64,000 nt of DNA from Pseudomonas lutea (lineage in GTDB: Bacteria; Pseudomonadota; Gammaproteobacteria; Pseudomonadales; Pseudomonadaceae): assembly GCF_000759445.1 (NCBI RefSeq), contig NZ_JRMB01000002.1, positions 1,178,001-1,242,000 on the forward strand, given 5' to 3'. Positions 52,340-62,265 of the stretch are shown piece by piece (within the stretch, counting starts at the first letter, position 1; the number at the start of each line of letters is the position of its first letter). The position numbers and the translations under genes were made by a program. Below the pieces are notes generated by a model, which worked only from the letters and a program-made list of their open reading frames with translations, was not told the DNA's origin and searched no databases.

Positions 52340-53823
52340 GGCTGGTGCTCCTCCAGAAGCTGACGAATAACAGGAATCAGATCAGCGGCAGCGAGCCCGC
52401 GCCCGCTGGCGCCGCATTTCTCGCCCGCCAGCGCATGGAGCCAGACGCCCAGACAGGCAGCGTCGTAGGCCGGCATCTTTTGCGCCATCAGCGCGCCGAT
52501 GACACCGGACAGCACATCGCCCAAGCCACCGGTCGCCATCGCCGGGTGACCATGATTGGCCAGTGCGAGGTCGCCCGCTGGATTGGCGACCAGACTGCCG
52601 CTGCCTTTCAAGACACACACGGTATTGAATTTCTTTGCCAGCGCCCGGGCCGCAGCCGGACGATCGGCCTGCACCGCTTTCGTATCGATACCCAGCAAGC
52701 GCGCGGCTTCCCCCGGGTGCGGTGTGATTACGCTGTCCGCAGGTAGCCGCACTGCACCTGTCGCCAACTGGTTCAAGGCGTCGGCGTCCCAGACCTGCGC
52801 CCGTGAAGCGTTCGCCGCAGCGGACAGGAGGCTACGCCCCCAACCGTGCTGGCCCAGGCCTGGACCGACCACAAGCACCGAGGCGGGCTCGATCAGGGCA
52901 TAAAGTTGATTGGCAGAGCTGACGCCAGCGCTCATGACCTCCGGAAACCGCGCCAGTGCAGCGGTGATGTGTTCCGGACGCGTTGCCAGCGTGACCATGC
53001 CAGCACCGCACCGCAGCGTGCTTTCAGTGGCGAGCAGCGCAGCGCCGCCAAAACCCAGATCGCCGCCCACTACCAACACTCGACCGAACATGCCCTTGTG
53101 CGCAGTCGGTGGACGAGGCGCCAACCTTGGCAGGTTGAAGGTGTCCAGCCGTTTGATGCTGACTGGCGTTTGGCGAATGATGTCAGGATCCGCCTGCAGA
53201 TCATCGAACACGCACTCCCCCACTTGATCGGCCGCATCGCCTGTGAACAGGCCAATCTTCAGACCGATGAAGGTGACGGTGAGGTCAGCGCGAACAGCAC
53301 ACCCCAGCGTTCTTCCGGTGTCTGCGCACAGTCCCGAAGGGAGGTCGACGGCTACCACGGGCCGGCCGCTGTCGTTGATCGCCTCGATAGCCTGTGCATA
53401 AGGCGCGCGCACATCTCCTTTGAGCCCGGTACCCAACAGCGCATCGACGACAATGCCGGTCAGCGCTTGCTGCTGCCACGGCTGGATGTCGACGTGTGCG
53501 GCCATCGCCTCTTCGTAGGCTGACCTGGCGTCGCCCGCCAAAGCGGCGCAATCGCCTACCGCCAGTACGGTGACTTGCCAGCCGGCGCGTTTGGCCAACG
53601 CTGCAATAAGGTAGCCATCGCCAGCGTTGTTGCCGCGACCGGCCATTACCGTGAGTTGCTTGGCATCGGGCCAGCGGCGACGTATCGCACGCCACGCAGC
53701 ATGAGCGGCACGCTGCATCAGCTCGAATCCGGGTGTGCCCGCGGCAATCAGGCGCGCGTCGAGGTCGCGCACCTGGGCGGCGCTATACAGTGCGTCGGGA
53801 AATAGGGGTTTGCTGTGCAACAT
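52327..53823 (-). CDS. nnr: Bifunctional NAD(P)H-hydrate repair enzyme Nnr
   Basis: A 498-residue fusion. N-terminal NAD(P)HX epimerase (about 1-220, YjeF_N; AGRGNNAGDGYLIA) and C-terminal ADP/ATP-dependent dehydratase (about 235-498, carbohydrate-kinase fold; VVGGDLGFGGAALLA, ITPHPGEAARLLG, GLGDVLSGVIGALMAQ). Repairs hydrated NAD(P)H. ATG 53823 with MLHSKPLFPDAL gives the family length. Divergent from queG, 62 bp apart. Confidence 0.94.
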   Translation of the reverse strand: MLHSKPLFPDALYSAAQVRDLDARLIAAGTPGFELMQRAAHAAWRAIRRRWPDAKQLTVMAGRGNNAGDGYLIAALAKRAGWQVTVLAVGDCAALAGDARSAYEEAMAAHVDIQPWQQQALTGIVVDALLGTGLKGDVRAPYAQAIEAINDSGRPVVAVDLPSGLCADTGRTLGCAVRADLTVTFIGLKIGLFTGDAADQVGECVFDDLQADPDIIRQTPVSIKRLDTFNLPRLAPRPPTAHKGMFGRVLVVGGDLGFGGAALLATESTLRCGAGMVTLATRPEHITAALARFPEVMSAGVSSANQLYALIEPASVLVVGPGLGQHGWGRSLLSAAANASRAQVWDADALNQLATGAVRLPADSVITPHPGEAARLLGIDTKAVQADRPAAARALAKKFNTVCVLKGSGSLVANPAGDLALANHGHPAMATGGLGDVLSGVIGALMAQKMPAYDAACLGVWLHALAGEKCGASGRGLAAADLIPVIRQLLEEHQPCLS

Positions 53824-53885
53824 GCGTCTTCGGGCTCCGATGTCTGGCAGAATTATACGCACCTGCGCCCCGGTGTCCTCCTTGC

Positions 53886-55004
53886 ATGTCCGCGATAACT
53901 GTAGATCCATCCACAGCCTCAGTGCGCCTCACGGCAGCCGAACTGACTGACCTTGCCCAATCGATCAAGGAATGGGGGCGTGAGCTCGGCTTTCAGCAAG
54001 TCGGGATCTCGGGGCTGGACCTGGCTGAACATGAGCGGCACCTTGAGCGCTGGCTCGAAGCGGGTTACCACGGCGAGATGGACTATATGGCAGCGCACGG
54101 CAGCAAACGTTCGCATCCGGACGAACTGGTGCCGGGAACGCTGCGGGTGGTGTCGTTGCGGATGGATTATCTGCCCGGCGATACGCAAATGGCGCAGTTG
54201 CTGGGTCAGCGGGAAAAAGCCTACGTCTCCCGTTATGCGCTGGGCCGTGACTATCACAAGCTCATTCGCAAGCGCGTACAGCAGTTGGCCGAACGCGTCC
54301 AGCAGGCCATCGGCCCCTTTGGGTTCCGGGCTTTTGTCGACAGTGCACCGGTGCTGGAGAAGGCCATCGCCGAGCAGGCAGGGCTTGGCTGGATCGGCAA
54401 GAACACATTGGTGCTCAATCGTAAGGCCGGCAGTTACTTCTTCCTGAGTGAATTGTTCGTTGACCTGCCCCTGCCCGTCGATGCGCCGCACGCGACGGAA
54501 CATTGCGGTCGCTGCACGGCGTGCCTGGATGTGTGCCCGACCAACGCCTTTGTCGGACCGTACGTGCTGGATGCACGCAAGTGCATCTCTTACCTTACGA
54601 TCGAGCTGAAAACGTCGATCCCCGAAGACTTGCGCTCACTGATCGGCAATCGGGTGTTTGGCTGTGATGACTGCCAGATTGTCTGCCCCTGGAATCGCTT
54701 CGCCCGGCCGACTGATCAATCGGATTTCAAACCGCGCCACGGCCTCGACAACGCTGAGCTGACGACGCTGTTTTTGTGGGACGAAACGACGTTTCTGAGC
54801 AATACCGAAGGGTCGCCCCTGCGGCGCGCCGGCTATGAGCGCTGGCTGAGGAATCTAGCGGTGGGACTGGGCAATGCACCGTCTACCATTCCGGTGATCG
54901 AAGCCCTGAAAGCCCGGCTGGGCCATCCGTCGGAGATGGTGCGCGAGCATGTGGAATGGGCGCTGAAACAGCATGAGATCAAGGCTGCAGCGCGCATCGT
55001 GTAG
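53886..55004 (+). CDS. queG: Epoxyqueuosine reductase QueG
   Basis: A 372-residue cobalamin and Fe-S enzyme performing the last step of queuosine synthesis in tRNA. The catalytic Asp152 is in VDSAPVLEKA. Two 4Fe-4S clusters are shown by Cys207-x2-210-x2-213-x3-217 (HCGRCTACLDVCP) and Cys260-x2-263-x3-267 (CDDCQIVCP). The C-terminal HEAT-like repeats end the protein. ATG 53886 (MSAITVDPST) gives the family length; the frame is open further left. No clear ribosome-binding site. Confidence 0.94.
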   Translation: MSAITVDPSTASVRLTAAELTDLAQSIKEWGRELGFQQVGISGLDLAEHERHLERWLEAGYHGEMDYMAAHGSKRSHPDELVPGTLRVVSLRMDYLPGDTQMAQLLGQREKAYVSRYALGRDYHKLIRKRVQQLAERVQQAIGPFGFRAFVDSAPVLEKAIAEQAGLGWIGKNTLVLNRKAGSYFFLSELFVDLPLPVDAPHATEHCGRCTACLDVCPTNAFVGPYVLDARKCISYLTIELKTSIPEDLRSLIGNRVFGCDDCQIVCPWNRFARPTDQSDFKPRHGLDNAELTTLFLWDETTFLSNTEGSPLRRAGYERWLRNLAVGLGNAPSTIPVIEALKARLGHPSEMVREHVEWALKQHEIKAAARIV

Positions 55005-55014
55005 CAGCGCTCTG

Positions 55015-55626
55015 TCAGTGGCCATCCTTGTAAACAAACTTCGGCATCTCCCAGCGAAACCTGATCGCGAGCAGCCTCAGTAACAGCCCGCCAAACAGCG
55101 TGATCAGCGTGCCCTGCTCCACTGGCAGCCCGGCGTACTGACACAGCAAAAAGCACCACGCCGCTGCAAATGACACGCTCGCATACAGCTCGCGACGAAA
55201 GATGAGCGGGATGTCGTTGCAGAAGATGTCTCGCAGAATCCCGCCGAACACGCCCGTGATCACACCGCTCACGGCGGCGACGGTCATGCTCAACCCCATG
55301 TCCAGCGCGGTCATGCAGCCAATCAGGGTGAACGCCACCAGACCCAGCGCATCGAGCACCAGAAACAACGAACGTAAATGCCGCATCAGCGGCGCAATGA
55401 AGATAGTCACCAGCGCCGCGATGCTGGTGAGAATCAGATACTCGGGGTGCTTGACCCAGGTCAGTGGGTAATGCCCCAGCAGCACATCGCGAACCGACCC
55501 GCCGCCCAGTGCGGTGATGCAGGCGATCAGTACCACACCGAACCAGTCCATACCGCGGCGACCGGCAGACAGCGCGCCGGTCATGGCTTCTGCAGTAATA
55601 GCGATCAGGTAGAGCATCAACAACAT
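55015..55626 (-). CDS. TRIC-family (UPF0126/YicG type) membrane protein
   Basis: 203 residues, seven hydrophobic segments in two similar halves, each with the glycine-rich family motif (GGGSVRDVLLG at about 43 and GGILRDIFCND at about 128). Bacterial TRIC homologues form trimeric cation (K+) channels; some relatives are linked to glycine transport. ATG 55626 is chosen because AGGGA precedes it. Convergent with queG, 10 bp apart. Confidence 0.87.
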   Translation of the reverse strand: MLLMLYLIAITAEAMTGALSAGRRGMDWFGVVLIACITALGGGSVRDVLLGHYPLTWVKHPEYLILTSIAALVTIFIAPLMRHLRSLFLVLDALGLVAFTLIGCMTALDMGLSMTVAAVSGVITGVFGGILRDIFCNDIPLIFRRELYASVSFAAAWCFLLCQYAGLPVEQGTLITLFGGLLLRLLAIRFRWEMPKFVYKDGH

Positions 55627-55743
55627 GGTGGCAGTCCCTGCGAGAAAGGGGCGCAGTCTAACCATTCAACCGAAGCACCCATAGAGAGCACTTCTAGCTG
55701 GGCGCTATCTTGTCGGCGAGACCCGGCGACCGACGCCCTGCCC

Positions 55744-56280
55744 TTATGCCTTGATGAAGTGCTCGCGATAAAAACGCAGCTCGGCGATCGATTCGCGGAT
55801 ATCGTCCAGCGCCAGGTGAGTGCTGCCCTTCTTGAACTTCAGTTCCGGCGACCAGCGCGCAGCCAGTTCCTTGAGGGTCGATACGTCGAGGTTGCGGTAA
55901 TGGAAGTAGTTTTCCAGCGTCGGCATGCGCTTGTACAAAAAGCGGCGATCCTGGCAGATGCTGTTGCCGCAGATGGGCGAACTGCGCTCGGGCACCCATG
56001 GCTTGATGAACTCAAGCGTCATGGCCTCGGCTTCATCGTTGGAGATTTTGCTCTCGCGCACGCGCTGGGTCAGGCCGGAACCACCGTGCTGACGGGTGTT
56101 CCATTCGTCCATGCCGTTCAGCAGCTCATCGCTTTGGTGAACCGCGATGACCGGGCCCTCGGCCAACGTGTTGAGCTCGCTGTCGGTGATGATGGTTGCC
56201 ATCTCGATGATGACGTCGTTATCCGGGTCCAGACCGGTCATTTCCAGGTCGATCCAGATAAGATTCTGTTTGTTCTGCAT
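55744..56280 (-). CDS. orn: Oligoribonuclease
   Basis: 178 residues, DEDDh 3'-5' exoribonuclease that degrades 2-5-nt RNAs and pGpG, the last step of c-di-GMP turnover. Exo[12 protein letters not shown] (Asp11, Glu13); Exo[15 protein letters not shown] relevant partner in this genus, where EAL proteins leave pGpG. Divergent from rsgA, 114 bp apart. Confidence 0.97.
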   Translation of the reverse strand: MQNKQNLIWIDLEMTGLDPDNDVIIEMATIITDSELNTLAEGPVIAVHQSDELLNGMDEWNTRQHGGSGLTQRVRESKISNDEAEAMTLEFIKPWVPERSSPICGNSICQDRRFLYKRMPTLENYFHYRNLDVSTLKELAARWSPELKFKKGSTHLALDDIRESIAELRFYREHFIKA

Positions 56281-56394
56281 ATGTCGGCTCCTCAGCGTTG
56301 GCGCGCAGTTTAGCCCACCCGGGCGTGCTAGACTCGCTCGCGCTCTATCAAATCAGCAGCTTTTATGCGTCTTCAAACGGAACATTGAACACCC

Positions 56395-57426
56395 ATGGCC
56401 AAACGCCAACTCAACCGCCGCCAGAACTGGCGCATCGAAAAGATTCAGGGCGAACGTGCAGCACGTGCCGCCAAACGCGAATCAAACGCCCTCGAAACGC
56501 TGGAAGGCGGCGATCTGGGTCCCGAGCAAACGGGTCTGGTCATCGCGCACTTTGGCGTGCAAGTGGAAGTCGAGGCGCAGGACGGCGAGCTGCAGGGTCA
56601 GGTTTTCCGCTGCCATTTGCGCGCCAACCTCCCGGCCCTGGTGACTGGCGACCGAGTTGTGTGGCGCGCCGGCAATCAAGGCATCGGAGTCATCGTGGCG
56701 CAGCTGCCGCGGGACACCGAACTGAGCCGCCCGGACAGCCGGGGCCAGCTCAAGCCGGTCGCCGCCAACGTCGACCTTATCGTCATCGTCTTCGCACCCA
56801 TGCCCGAACCCCACGCCAACCTGATCGACCGTTATCTGGTGGCCGCCGAGCACGCTGGCATTCGCCCGCTATTGCTGCTCAACAAATTCGACTTGATCGA
56901 CGATCAAAACGCTCCTGCACTCAATGCGCTGCTGGCGGTGTACCGCACGCTGGGTTATCCAGTGCTGGAAGTTTCAGCGCACCACGGCGACGGCATGCAG
57001 CAGTTGCAAGACCAGCTTGATGGCCACATCAGTGTGTTCGTCGGTCAGTCCGGCGTCGGCAAGTCCTCGCTGGTGAACAGCCTGTTGCCGGAAGTCGGCA
57101 CCCGCGTGGGGCCGTTGTCGGAATATTCAGGTCAGGGCACGCACACCACGACCACCGCGCGTCTGTTCCACTTTCCGCGTGGCGGCGACTTGATCGACTC
57201 CCCCGGCATCCGGGAATTCGGACTGGGCCACGTCAGCCGAGCTGACGTCGAAGCGGGCTTCATCGAGTTCAACGACCTGCTGGGCAGATGCCGCTTCCGC
57301 GACTGCAAACACGACCGCGAACCCGGCTGTGCATTGCTGCAAGGCCTGGCAGACGGTCGCGTGCAACAGCAGCGGATGAACAGCTATCGTTCGATCATCG
57401 CGAGCTTGCCGGAGAGCAGCTACTGA
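56395..57426 (+). CDS. rsgA: Ribosome small-subunit-dependent GTPase RsgA
   Basis: A 343-residue circularly permuted GTPase that checks 30S maturation. Basic N-terminus ([20 protein letters not shown]), OB fold (about 40-110), G-domain with motifs in the order [32 protein letters not shown], and the zinc finger [14 protein letters not shown] near 300. Family length. Confidence 0.96.
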   Translation: MAKRQLNRRQNWRIEKIQGERAARAAKRESNALETLEGGDLGPEQTGLVIAHFGVQVEVEAQDGELQGQVFRCHLRANLPALVTGDRVVWRAGNQGIGVIVAQLPRDTELSRPDSRGQLKPVAANVDLIVIVFAPMPEPHANLIDRYLVAAEHAGIRPLLLLNKFDLIDDQNAPALNALLAVYRTLGYPVLEVSAHHGDGMQQLQDQLDGHISVFVGQSGVGKSSLVNSLLPEVGTRVGPLSEYSGQGTHTTTTARLFHFPRGGDLIDSPGIREFGLGHVSRADVEAGFIEFNDLLGRCRFRDCKHDREPGCALLQGLADGRVQQQRMNSYRSIIASLPESSY

Positions 57427-57459
57427 GCCTCTCCATGGCATCCAGATTCGGCGACAGAT

Positions 57460-57548
57460 TGTAGGAGCGCGCTTGCCCGCGAATGGGGTCGGTCAGGCGA
57501 CATTGATGAAGCAGACGAATCGCCTTCGCGGGCAAGCGCGCTCCTACA
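57460..57548. repeat. REPIN
   Basis: Arms of GTAGGAGCGCGCTTGCCCGC type at 57460-57482 and its complement at 57526-57548 are perfect inverses. It sits between the convergent ends of rsgA and motB. The half-site at 149-172 belongs to the same family. Confidence 0.85.
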
Positions 57549-57643
57549 CGCGGATTGCTCCAGACCCGCCTTCTGCACTTCGCACTATTAGCAGAAGCTG
57601 CCGTCCGCAAGGCCGGCAAGTCGGACTGTCAAAAAGCTGAAAC

Positions 57644-57672
57644 AAAAACGCCGCGATCATCGCGGCGTTTTT
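57644..57672. terminator. Bidirectional terminator between rsgA and motB
   Basis: AAAAACGCCGCG-atcat-CGCGGCGTTTTT: a 12-bp perfect stem with A- and T-runs on each side, ending 18 bp before the motB stop. It can stop transcripts from both convergent genes. Confidence 0.92.
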
Positions 57673-57689
57673 ATTTGTGCAGCCAGGCG

Positions 57690-58745
57690 TCAGTTCCTGG
57701 TTTCGTCGATCTTCAGCTGGCCCTGATCGAAAATGTTCAGCTTCTGCCGAATCTCGTGCGGCTGGGCATACGCCTGGGGATCAACGGCGGGCGTCGAGAT
57801 CGATGCCCCCGGTTGATTGGCAGGTGCAATGGCGCCTGGCGTCGGCGCTGGCGCAGCGCCGCTCGGTGCATCCGGCGTTTGCGGTGCTTCACCCGAGTTC
57901 TGCGCGCCTTCGATACGCTGCTGCGCTTTCTTGGTCATCACCACGATGTCGATACGGCGGTTGATCGGGTTCTGCGGGTGCTGCTTGTCGTACAGCGCCG
58001 ACGAGGCGTAACCCACCACACGCGCCACTTGCGGATCGGGGTAACCTCCCGCCACCAACGCCCGTCGTGCGGCGTTCGCGCGACCTGACGACAGCTCCCA
58101 GTTACCGAAGCCGTTGTTGCCCACGTAAGGCGTCGCATCGGTGTGACCGCTGATGCTGACCTTGTTCGGCACCGCTTTGATGGTGTCAGCCATGGCCAGC
58201 AGGATGTCTTCGAAATACGGTTTAAGCTTCGCGCTGCCGATATCAAACATCGGGCGGTTGTCCGCGTCCGTGATCTGGATACGCAACCCGTCCTGAGTAA
58301 TCTCGAACAGAATCTGGTCCTTGAACTTCGCCAGTTGCGGGTTCTCGTTCACCTTGGTCTGCAGTTCCTGCAGCAACATCTCCAGACGGTCCTGCTCAAC
58401 CTGCTCGGCAGCCGAGTCCTGCTGATCGGCATCAACCGGCACGCGGTCTGGTGCAGGCGTCGATTTGACTTCCGGGTTGAGCGTCTGGTCAGGAGACATC
58501 TCCGGCGAGCCGCCCAGGTCGATCACATAGGGCGAGCCGCTGTCGGAGAAACCGACCGGGTCCTTGAAGTAACCGGCAATAGCGACCAGTTGCTCGGGCG
58601 TGGCCGACGACATCAGCCAGAGCACAAGGAAGAACGCCATCATCGCCGTCGCAAAGTCGGCGAAGGCAATCTTCCAGGCGCCGCCGTGGTGCCCCCCGCC
58701 AAAGCGCTTGACGCGCTTTATGATAATCGGCTGATTATTTTCCAT
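57690..58745 (-). CDS. motB: Flagellar stator protein MotB
   Basis: A 351-residue stator subunit. One N-terminal membrane helix with the proton-binding Asp30 (AFADFATAMMAFFLVLWL), plug/linker, and an OmpA-type peptidoglycan-binding domain (about 155-270: SISGHTDATPY). Pro/Ala-rich C-terminal tail (about 285-351). Forms the MotA-MotB ion channel. Follows motA by 3 bp. Confidence 0.96.
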   Translation of the reverse strand: MENNQPIIIKRVKRFGGGHHGGAWKIAFADFATAMMAFFLVLWLMSSATPEQLVAIAGYFKDPVGFSDSGSPYVIDLGGSPEMSPDQTLNPEVKSTPAPDRVPVDADQQDSAAEQVEQDRLEMLLQELQTKVNENPQLAKFKDQILFEITQDGLRIQITDADNRPMFDIGSAKLKPYFEDILLAMADTIKAVPNKVSISGHTDATPYVGNNGFGNWELSSGRANAARRALVAGGYPDPQVARVVGYASSALYDKQHPQNPINRRIDIVVMTKKAQQRIEGAQNSGEAPQTPDAPSGAAPAPTPGAIAPANQPGASISTPAVDPQAYAQPHEIRQKLNIFDQGQLKIDETRN

Positions 58746-58748
58746 GGA

Positions 58749-59600
58749 TCAACGACCGCGGACAGCTTGTTCCAGCTCACTGAAGCTGGGGCGATGGGCT
58801 GGATAAAGCACCTTGCGACCGAACTCTACAGCCAGCGAAGGCGGCACACCGGACGCCGACGCAACCAGCGAGGCCTTGATCGATTCGTAGACATTCATTT
58901 CTTCTTTGGCATCGTGAGCCAGAGAAGTGGCCAGCGGGCCGAAGAAGCCGTAGGCCGCCAAAATACCGAAGAACGTACCGACCAGCGCCGCACCTACGTG
59001 CATGCCGATCGCGGCCTTGTCGCCCGAACCCAGGGACGCCATGGTCACAACGATACCCAGTACCGCAGCGACGATACCGAAACCGGGCATCGCATCGGCC
59101 ACCCCGGTGACCGCATGGGAAGGATGCTCAAGCTCTTCTTTCATGCTCAGCAGCTCCATGTCGAACAAGCCTTCCAGCTCGTGCGGCGCCATGTTGCCGG
59201 AGGACATGATGCGCAGGTAATCGCAGATGAACGCGATCATGCGGGTGTCTTTGAGCACGCCTGGATATTTGGCGAAAATCGGGCTGTTCTCAGGTTCTTC
59301 GATGTCCCCTTCAATGGCCATCATGCCTTCGCGACGGCTTTTGTTGAGGATCTCGTAGACCAGGCCCAACACCTCAAGGTAGTAACCATGGGTGAACCGG
59401 GTGCTGAACATCTTCAAGGACTTCTTGATGACCAGCATGGTCATATAGCCCGGGTTGGCTTGCAGGAATGCACCCAGCGCCGCACCGCCGATGATCATGA
59501 CCTCGAAAGGCTGGATCAACGCAGCGATCTGACCGTGGGACAGTACGTATCCGCCGAGAACGCTCGCGAAAACGACGATGATGCCGATAATTTTTGCCAT
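58749..59600 (-). CDS. motA: Flagellar stator protein MotA
   Basis: 283 residues with four membrane segments (first at about 2-20: KIIGIIVVFASVLGGYVLS). The cytoplasmic loop between segments 2 and 3 holds the rotor-facing Arg/Glu residues (KSRREGMMAIEGDIEEPENS and MKEELEHP). Segment 3/4 contains the conserved Pro in GVADAMPGFGIVAAVLG. First gene of motAB, with a FliA-type promoter upstream. Confidence 0.97.
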   Translation of the reverse strand: MAKIIGIIVVFASVLGGYVLSHGQIAALIQPFEVMIIGGAALGAFLQANPGYMTMLVIKKSLKMFSTRFTHGYYLEVLGLVYEILNKSRREGMMAIEGDIEEPENSPIFAKYPGVLKDTRMIAFICDYLRIMSSGNMAPHELEGLFDMELLSMKEELEHPSHAVTGVADAMPGFGIVAAVLGIVVTMASLGSGDKAAIGMHVGAALVGTFFGILAAYGFFGPLATSLAHDAKEEMNVYESIKASLVASASGVPPSLAVEFGRKVLYPAHRPSFSELEQAVRGR

Positions 59601-59669
59601 AGGTAGAAAATACTTACTGAGTCGGGTTCATGGTCATTGCGCGAGAAGCGCCTGAAACTCTTGTCCTGC

Positions 59670-59696
59670 TTATCGGCATGAATGCGCCAGACTATA
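59670..59696 (-). promoter_or_regulatory. Sigma-28 (FliA) promoter of motAB
   Basis: On the minus strand: TATA, 15 bp, GCCGATAA. The -10 is an exact FliA match and the -35 differs from TAAA at one base; the spacing is exact. Start of transcription would be about 60 nt before motA. The rest of 59601-59811 has no gene. Confidence 0.8.
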
Positions 59697-59811
59697 GTCA
59701 GAACACGCGAAAATCCTGACCGATGTGTGCCGCCGGACCGTGTGCTGCAAGGGCCAGCATGATGCCAGTACTCGACGTCGATCTAATCTCCCAGCCGTAC
59801 GGGTGTTGTGA

Positions 59812-61347
59812 ATGCAATCAGATAAAGCTACGTCGCTCCCTGTCCCCCGCAGCCTGGATCAATGGATAAAGCAGCTCGACAGCATCGCGTTGCCGGTGCC
59901 CGCAGTGGCGCATCAGCGAGTTCAGGCCGCGTTGACCGACAGCCGTCGCTCGTTGCGTGACATCGCAGACCTCATGCAAGACAGCCCGGCCTTGGTGCTC
60001 AATGTTCTGCGCGAGGCCAACCTGGCCAATAACGCCCTGACTCAGCCTGCGGAGAGTCTTGAGGTAGCCATCAATCGCCTGGGCCTGGCGCGTACGGAAG
60101 CGCTGCTGGCGCGCTTGCCCAGCGTCGACGCACGCGAGATTCCGGTGGCCTTGCGCCAATTGCAGATGATCAGCCAGCACGCGATGCAACAGGCTTACGG
60201 TTTATTTGCCAATCAACTGGCACGGCTGTGGCAGGACATCCACCTGGGCAGTCTGCTCTTTCTCTCGCCGCTCTGGCCCATGGCGCTGGCACACCCCACG
60301 CTACTGGAAGAATGGGAGCTGCGGGTTATCCACAAAGGTGAATGCGCCAAGTCGGTGGAAAACTCGCTGTTTGGCGTACGGCTGGTGCATCTCTGTCAGG
60401 CGCTGGCACACCACTGGCGCCTGCCTGTCTGGGTGACCCAAGGGTACGAACTGTTGACCTCTCAGCAGCGCAGTCTGGTCAAAGTCCTGCGCATCGCTCA
60501 CGGCAACGACGACGCACTCAAGCAGCGGCAGCAGCTCGATGCCGATCTGCCTCTTCGACGCTGGCTCAATCAGCCCGCCAACACGATTTTGTTGGCCAAC
60601 GGCCTGGCGCTTTCCGCGCATCAAGCCTGGGACACGCCGCACAGCCTGCGCTGGCAACTGTTGACCAGTCTTTATCTGCAGCAGCCGCTGGACCAGCTTC
60701 AACAGCAGGTTCACCAAAACGCTGTGGCCAGCGCGCGTCAGCACTCGACCCCGGACATCTGGCATCCGGCACAGGCGCTGCTTTGGCCGTGGAACGCGCG
60801 CCGCGTGCATAAAGGCATGCTGCCAGCGCCGGCGCCCACGCCCGATGCGCTGCAGGTATGGCGCAGGCATTGCGCCGACCTGCTCAAAGAGCCCGGCATT
60901 TTCATCAACGCGATGCACCTGACAACTTGCGCTCGGGATGCATTGGTGGCGGCCGGTATGCAGCGGGTGGTGTTGCTGATGACTGATCGAAAAACCGACA
61001 GCCTGCGTGTGCATCAAATCGCAGGGCTGGACAAGTCAGCCGCCGCGCTGCTGGTTCCCTACAACAACAGTACATTGCTGCAGCGCCTGCTTGCACAGCC
61101 CACACAGCTCCGCCTGACACCTGCGAACAACGCGCAGTTCTCGGCGCTGCTGCCGGCACAACTGCGCCATTTGTTCAGCGGCGAACATCTCTTGATCCGC
61201 TCACTTGCCAGCAATGGTCGCGTGGTGATGTTGGTGATGGCCGATCAGGGGGGTGGGCCTTTTTCTGAAATGTCCGTGCAGGCGTTCGGCAAAACCGGAC
61301 AGTGCATCGAGAAAGCGCTCACGACCTTTAGCCATCGCAACGGCTGA
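59812..61347 (+). CDS. HDOD-domain protein
   Basis: 511 residues. HDOD domain at about 15-220 (LDSIALPVPAVAHQRVQAAL... LMQDSPALVLNVLREANLAN), a catalytically inactive HD-related fold used in signalling. The C-terminal half (about 320-500) has features of a GAF-like domain. No membrane segment. It occupies the place between motA and rhdA where P. aeruginosa has an uncharacterised gene. Partner and signal unknown. No clear ribosome-binding site. Confidence 0.82.
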   Translation: MQSDKATSLPVPRSLDQWIKQLDSIALPVPAVAHQRVQAALTDSRRSLRDIADLMQDSPALVLNVLREANLANNALTQPAESLEVAINRLGLARTEALLARLPSVDAREIPVALRQLQMISQHAMQQAYGLFANQLARLWQDIHLGSLLFLSPLWPMALAHPTLLEEWELRVIHKGECAKSVENSLFGVRLVHLCQALAHHWRLPVWVTQGYELLTSQQRSLVKVLRIAHGNDDALKQRQQLDADLPLRRWLNQPANTILLANGLALSAHQAWDTPHSLRWQLLTSLYLQQPLDQLQQQVHQNAVASARQHSTPDIWHPAQALLWPWNARRVHKGMLPAPAPTPDALQVWRRHCADLLKEPGIFINAMHLTTCARDALVAAGMQRVVLLMTDRKTDSLRVHQIAGLDKSAAALLVPYNNSTLLQRLLAQPTQLRLTPANNAQFSALLPAQLRHLFSGEHLLIRSLASNGRVVMLVMADQGGGPFSEMSVQAFGKTGQCIEKALTTFSHRNG

Positions 61348-61393
61348 CAGCTGAGCTACAATTCGCAACCTTTTCGCGATCCGGAGACGCCAA

Positions 61394-62209
61394 ATGTCTG
61401 CCTTTTCAAGCTTGCCGCTGGTCATCGAGCCCGCAGACCTGCAGGCCCGCCTCAGCGCTCCCGAGCTTATTCTGGTCGACCTGACCAGCCCGGCCCGCTA
61501 CGAGGCCGGGCACCTGCCCGGCGCACGTTTTGTCGATCCGAAACGCACACAACTGGGCTTGCCCCCTGCGCCGGGGCTGTTGCCAACCCAGACGCAACTG
61601 GAGGCTCTGTTCGGTGAACTGGGCCACAATCCTGACGCCGTCTACGTGGTTTACGACGACGAAGGCGGCGGTTGGGCAGGCCGCTTCATCTGGTTGCTCG
61701 ACGTGATCGGACACAAAAAGTATCACTATCTCGACGGTGGCCTGCTGGCCTGGCAAGGCGAAGGTCTGCAACTGTCGACAGACGTGCCAGCTGCCGCGGG
61801 TGGTCCTGTTCAGCTGACGTTGCACGACGAGCCCACTGCGACCCGTGAGTATCTGCACAGCCGTCTTGGCGCCGCTGATCTGGCGATCTGGGATGCTCGC
61901 GCACCGACGGAGTATTCCGGTGAAAAGGTCGTCGCGGCCAAAGGCGGCCATATACCGGGCGCGGTGAATTTCGAATGGACTGCGGGCATGGATCAGAGGC
62001 GCAATCTGCGTATCCGTAAAGACATGCCCCAGATCCTCGAAAGCCTCGGCATCACGCCGGATAAAGAGATCATTACGCACTGCCAGACCCACCACCGCTC
62101 CGGTTTCACCTATCTGGTGGCCAAGGCACTGGGCTACCCGAGAGTGAAAGGCTATGCCGGGTCGTGGGGCGAATGGGGCAATCACCCGGACACCCCGGTC
62201 GAAAAATGA
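61394..62209 (+). CDS. rhdA: Thiosulfate sulfurtransferase (rhodanese) RhdA
   Basis: A 271-residue tandem rhodanese. The first domain is inactive (no Cys in the loop); the second carries the catalytic Cys230 in HCQTHHRSG, the same active-site loop as Azotobacter RhdA. Transfers sulfane sulfur to cyanide (detoxification) or other thiophiles. CGGAGACGCCAAATG: GGAG at seven bases. Confidence 0.95.
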   Translation: MSAFSSLPLVIEPADLQARLSAPELILVDLTSPARYEAGHLPGARFVDPKRTQLGLPPAPGLLPTQTQLEALFGELGHNPDAVYVVYDDEGGGWAGRFIWLLDVIGHKKYHYLDGGLLAWQGEGLQLSTDVPAAAGGPVQLTLHDEPTATREYLHSRLGAADLAIWDARAPTEYSGEKVVAAKGGHIPGAVNFEWTAGMDQRRNLRIRKDMPQILESLGITPDKEIITHCQTHHRSGFTYLVAKALGYPRVKGYAGSWGEWGNHPDTPVEK

Positions 62210-62265
62210 ATCGACGCCCAATGGGCGCAATGTGCATTTCCCTTTCCAAACGTTTAGGAATCTTG

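Noticed and set aside
60326..60334. Exact DnaA box TTATCCACA
   Set aside because: It is single and lies inside the HDOD coding sequence. One 9-mer is expected by chance in 64 kb.
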